Shown piece by piece: positions 60,830 through 64,000 of a DNA stretch of 64,000 nt (within the stretch, counting starts at the first letter, position 1; every line of letters begins with the position of its first letter). The translations under genes were made by a program, and so were the position numbers. The stretch is from Pseudonocardiales bacterium (GTDB taxonomy: Bacteria; Actinomycetota; Actinomycetes; Mycobacteriales; Pseudonocardiaceae). The DNA lies in the NCBI GenBank assembly GCA_023252195.1, contig JAHEXI010000007.1, forward strand, positions 41,872 to 105,871, given 5' to 3'. Under the pieces are notes generated by a model. It saw nothing but the letters and a program-made list of their open reading frames with translations. It did not search any database and was not told the DNA's origin.

Positions 60830-60870
60830 GTGCGAAACAGTGTTATAACACTGTTTCGCACTCACGACCG
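60821..60870. terminator. Perfect 50-bp palindrome between convergent genes (bidirectional terminator / REP-like)
   Basis: cggtcgtgagtgcgaaacagtgttataacactgtttcgcactcacgaccg is exactly self-complementary (25+25, no loop). Confidence 0.85.
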
Positions 60871-61539
60871 TCAGTTGAGGCTGGCTTGTTCTGCGAACTG
60901 GTTCAGCGGTACGGGTACCGCACGCAGCGTCCGCAGGAACGCCGCCTCCCGTATCAGCAGGGCGCGTACCATGCGTAGCCGATCAGCGGGGTCGCGGTCC
61001 TCAAGCAAGGCCTGCCGGTCTTCCAAGGTCAGCAAGCAGTCTGAAGCGAGCAGGTGAGCCAACGCTGCGACGTCGACGTCCTCCTTGGGTTCCTCCCAAT
61101 CACCGTGCTGCCACGCCGCGCAGCAGTACTGCCGGTGGGCTTCCCGAGCCGAGCGGGCCAGCATCGGCAGAAGCATCGACTGTTCTGCCGGTACGTCGTC
61201 ATCAGGCACCCACTCGACGCTGCCCACCAGATACGGCGCGGAGGTGTTGTCGATATCGAGCAGCCGGAACCTTTTCTTGCCGCGAGTGACGATGTCAAAG
61301 CGGCCATCGGGCAGTCTGCGGGCATCCTGGAGTAGCGCAGTGCATCCGATGTCGTGGACCTCCTCCGTCGATTCCAGACTCTGCTTGACCGCGATCACGC
61401 CGAAGCTGCGGCCAGGTACAGCGCCGGTCACCAGGTCGACGGTCAACTGACGGTAACGGGGCTCGAAGATGTGCAACGGAAGCGACGCACCCGGAAGCAG
61501 CACAGTGCCCAGCGGGAATAACGGGACGGTCTCGGCCAC
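60871..61539 (-). CDS. LON peptidase substrate-binding (N-terminal) domain protein
   Basis: VPLFPLGTVLLPGASLPLHIFEPRYRQL. Confidence 0.92.
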   Translation of the reverse strand: MAETVPLFPLGTVLLPGASLPLHIFEPRYRQLTVDLVTGAVPGRSFGVIAVKQSLESTEEVHDIGCTALLQDARRLPDGRFDIVTRGKKRFRLLDIDNTSAPYLVGSVEWVPDDDVPAEQSMLLPMLARSAREAHRQYCCAAWQHGDWEEPKEDVDVAALAHLLASDCLLTLEDRQALLEDRDPADRLRMVRALLIREAAFLRTLRAVPVPLNQFAEQASLN

Positions 61540-61548
61540 AGGTAAACG

Positions 61549-62301
61549 TTACGGCGCTGGGCGCGGATCCGCTAAGTGAACTGCCCCTTCCGGGGCATGG
61601 TGTGCCTCCGGTGGTCGCAACACAGCGAACGGGTCGGTAATCCGCATGCCGCGCTCCGCGAAGCGGTACAGCGCCGCGGGCCGGCCGCCGGAGGGTCCCG
61701 GCGCGGCGGTTCCGCCAGTGGGGACCAGCACCCCACGGCGGGCCAGCACTCGCTGTAAGTTGGTCGCCGAGACTCGGTGACCCAGCGCAGCAGCGTAGAG
61801 CTCCCGCAGACTGGAGACAGTGAACTCGGGCGGCGCCAGCGCGAAGCCGAGATTGGTGTAGGACAACTTGGCGCGCAACCGATCCCGGGCCCGACGCACG
61901 ATCAGGCCGTGATCGAAGGCGGTGCGCGGCGACCCTTGTAGGGCATCGGTCACCGGATGCCATGCCGTGTCGTCGGGCAGCGCGGGATCGGCCACGCAGG
62001 GCACCAGCCCGAGGAACGCGGTCACGACGGTCCGCCGGTGCGGCATCCGATCCGGCGCGCTGAAGACCTCGAGTTGTTCGACGTGCGCGACGTCGCGGAC
62101 GTCCACCTTCTCGGCGAGCTGGCGCAGTACCGAGGTCTGGACGTCCTCATTGTCGCCGAGCCGCCCGCCCGGCAACGCCCAGCGCCCAGCATCGGGTTCG
62201 ATGGCGCGTTGCCACAGCAGCACCTGCAGCTGCTGGTTGCGGACCTGCAGCACAGCGGCGAGGACTTCGTGCATCGCGAGGCCACCGCTGTTATCATTCA
62301 C
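61549..62301 (-). CDS. NUDIX hydrolase-like transcriptional regulator (NrtR-like)
   Basis: NUDIX region [25 protein letters not shown] plus NrtR-type C-terminal wHTH; divergent from nadAB. Confidence 0.8.
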   Translation of the reverse strand: MNDNSGGLAMHEVLAAVLQVRNQQLQVLLWQRAIEPDAGRWALPGGRLGDNEDVQTSVLRQLAEKVDVRDVAHVEQLEVFSAPDRMPHRRTVVTAFLGLVPCVADPALPDDTAWHPVTDALQGSPRTAFDHGLIVRRARDRLRAKLSYTNLGFALAPPEFTVSSLRELYAAALGHRVSATNLQRVLARRGVLVPTGGTAAPGPSGGRPAALYRFAERGMRITDPFAVLRPPEAHHAPEGAVHLADPRPAP

Positions 62302-62324
62302 GTTTTCGATTGTAAGGCGAAAAC
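62302..62324. promoter_or_regulatory. Candidate NrtR operator (inverted repeat)
   Basis: GTTTTCG-N9-CGAAAAC in the divergent intergenic region. Confidence 0.5.
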
Positions 62325-62364
62325 TCAGGCAGGGGCCAGCGTCAGGGCTGGCGAAGGAGGCGAC

Positions 62365-63381
62365 ATGGCCGCTACCGCCGCGACGGAGTGGACCCACGCC
62401 GGCCACCCAGGGTCGGAGGTTGAACGAGCTTGGCGTCAGGAGGTACGCGAACTCGCCCGGCAGCGCGACGCGGTGTTGCTCGCGCACAACTACCAGGTGC
62501 CCGAAATCCAGGACATCGCCGACCACGTCGGCGACTCTTTGGCGCTGTCGCGCATCGCCGCGGACTGTGCGGCAAGCACCATCGTCTTCTGCGGCGTGCA
62601 CTTCATGGCCGAGACGGCGAAGATCCTGGCACCGGGCAAGACGGTGCTCATCCCCGACGCGCGTGCGGGTTGCTCGCTGGCCGACTCCATCGACGCCAGC
62701 CAGCTGCGGGACTGGAAAGCCGAGCATCCCGGCGCGGTCGTCGTGTCGTATGTGAACACCACAGCTGAGGTCAAGGCCGAGACCGACATCTGCTGCACCT
62801 CATCCAACGCCGTCGAGGTGGTCGACTCGATCCCCGCGGACCGTGACGTGTTGTTCCTGCCCGACCAGTTCCTCGGCGCGCACGTGCAGCGCGTCACCGG
62901 GCGGCGCAACCTGCACATTTGGGCCGGAGAATGCCACGTCCACGCCGGGATCAACGGTTCCCAGTTGGCCGCGAAAGCCGCTGCCGCGCCCGACGCCGAG
63001 CTTTACATCCACCCGGAATGTGGCTGCGCGACCAGTGCCCTGTACCTGGCAGGTGCGGGTGCGGTGCCCGCCGAACGGGTGCGGATCCTGTCCACCGGCG
63101 GGATGCTCGCTGCTGCCCGGGCGACCGGCGCGCACGAAGTACTGGTGGCCACCGAAATCGGCATGCTGCACCAGCTGCGGCGCGCGGCCCCGGGGGTCGA
63201 CTTCCAAGCGGTCAACGACCGGGCCTCCTGCCGGTACATGAAGATGATCACTCCGGCGGCGTTGCTGCGCTCACTGCGCGACGGTGTCGACGAAGTGACC
63301 GTCCCCGCCGACATCGCAGCGCGCGCCGGTAGCGCGGTGCAGCGCATGATCGCTATCGGCCGGCCGGGCGGCGACGAGTGA
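62365..63381 (+). CDS. nadA: Quinolinate synthase
   Basis: [38 protein letters not shown]. Confidence 0.96.
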   Translation: MAATAATEWTHAGHPGSEVERAWRQEVRELARQRDAVLLAHNYQVPEIQDIADHVGDSLALSRIAADCAASTIVFCGVHFMAETAKILAPGKTVLIPDARAGCSLADSIDASQLRDWKAEHPGAVVVSYVNTTAEVKAETDICCTSSNAVEVVDSIPADRDVLFLPDQFLGAHVQRVTGRRNLHIWAGECHVHAGINGSQLAAKAAAAPDAELYIHPECGCATSALYLAGAGAVPAERVRILSTGGMLAAARATGAHEVLVATEIGMLHQLRRAAPGVDFQAVNDRASCRYMKMITPAALLRSLRDGVDEVTVPADIAARAGSAVQRMIAIGRPGGDE

Positions 63382-64000
63382 CGGCCTGGGAGGTCACCGT
63401 CGACCTCGCGGTGGTCGGTACTGGCGTCGCCGGGTTGACCGCCGCCCTGCGCGCCGCCGAGCTCGGCCTGCGGGTGGTGGCCGTGACCAAGACCACGGTC
63501 GAGGACGGCAACACCCAGTGGGCGCAGGGCGGTATCGCGGTGGTGCTGCCCGGTGATCAATCGTCACCGCCCGGAGACAGCGTGGACGCGCACGTAGCGG
63601 ACACGCTCGCGGCCGGCGCCGGGCTCTGCGACGAGGCCGCCGTCCGGACGATCCTGGCTGCCGGCCCCGCCGCGGTCAGCGAGCTGAGGACGCACGGTGC
63701 CGTCTTCGACGGTGGTTGGACAGATGTGCACCGCACCAGGGAGGGCGGACATCGGGCCTACCGAGTGATCCACGCCGGTGGTGACGCCACCGGCGCCGAG
63801 ATAGAGCGGGCGCTGGCCAGTTCCGCTCGCAGTCAGCAGCTGGCGTTGCTGGAAGGGCAGTCGGTCAGTGAGGTGCTGCGCGACGATACCGGTCGAGTCG
63901 CCGGTTTGGCCCTGCTCGACGAGCTTGGTGCGGGAGTGTTGCGCGCTCGGGCCGTCTTGCTTGCCACCGGAGGCCTCGGCCAGCTCTACGCCGCCAGCAC
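63378..64000 (+). CDS. nadB: L-aspartate oxidase (truncated by window end)
   Basis: [60 protein letters not shown] overlap with nadA. Confidence 0.94.
   Translation, partial: MTAWEVTVDLAVVGTGVAGLTAALRAAELGLRVVAVTKTTVEDGNTQWAQGGIAVVLPGDQSSPPGDSVDAHVADTLAAGAGLCDEAAVRTILAAGPAAVSELRTHGAVFDGGWTDVHRTREGGHRAYRVIHAGGDATGAEIERALASSARSQQLALLEGQSVSEVLRDDTGRVAGLALLDELGAGVLRARAVLLATGGLGQLYAAS

Overview
High-GC actinobacterial chromosome (looks Pseudonocardiaceae-like; inferred from gene families and mycobacteria-like synteny). Conserved blocks include ilvD, a CoA-binding/response-regulator-flavoprotein/cNMP-histidine-kinase operon, metH, an oligopeptide ABC operon, a TreS-like GH13, an Rv3722c-type aminotransferase, argS, glgX, an AOX-FolP-RibD-methyltransferase-HAD cluster, a class II Fic gene, mazEF, bioB-bsaP-DUF2567 and a NUDIX regulator divergent from nadA-nadB. 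Between these lie decaying mobile regions. They hold an IS256 transposase 5' end carrying ten exact 13-bp tandem repeats, two IS6 copies (one frameshifted), Tn3, IS3 and DDE remnants, an element flanked by tRNA-Met-derived direct repeats (about 5.07-9.90 kb) with a truncated integrase, two paralogous RelE/ParE-like remnants, and a nested pair of group II intron remnants (42.59-43.66 kb) with two domain V hairpins. Less understood systems worth attention are a prokaryotic iGluR-like protein with an altered pore, an XRE/ImmA-like/MAB_1171c-like module, a tandem RmlC-like double-cupin plus MFS island, the AOX/folate-like cluster, and a perfect 50-bp loopless palindrome between convergent genes. 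All calls come from reading sequence and translations; no database search was run.
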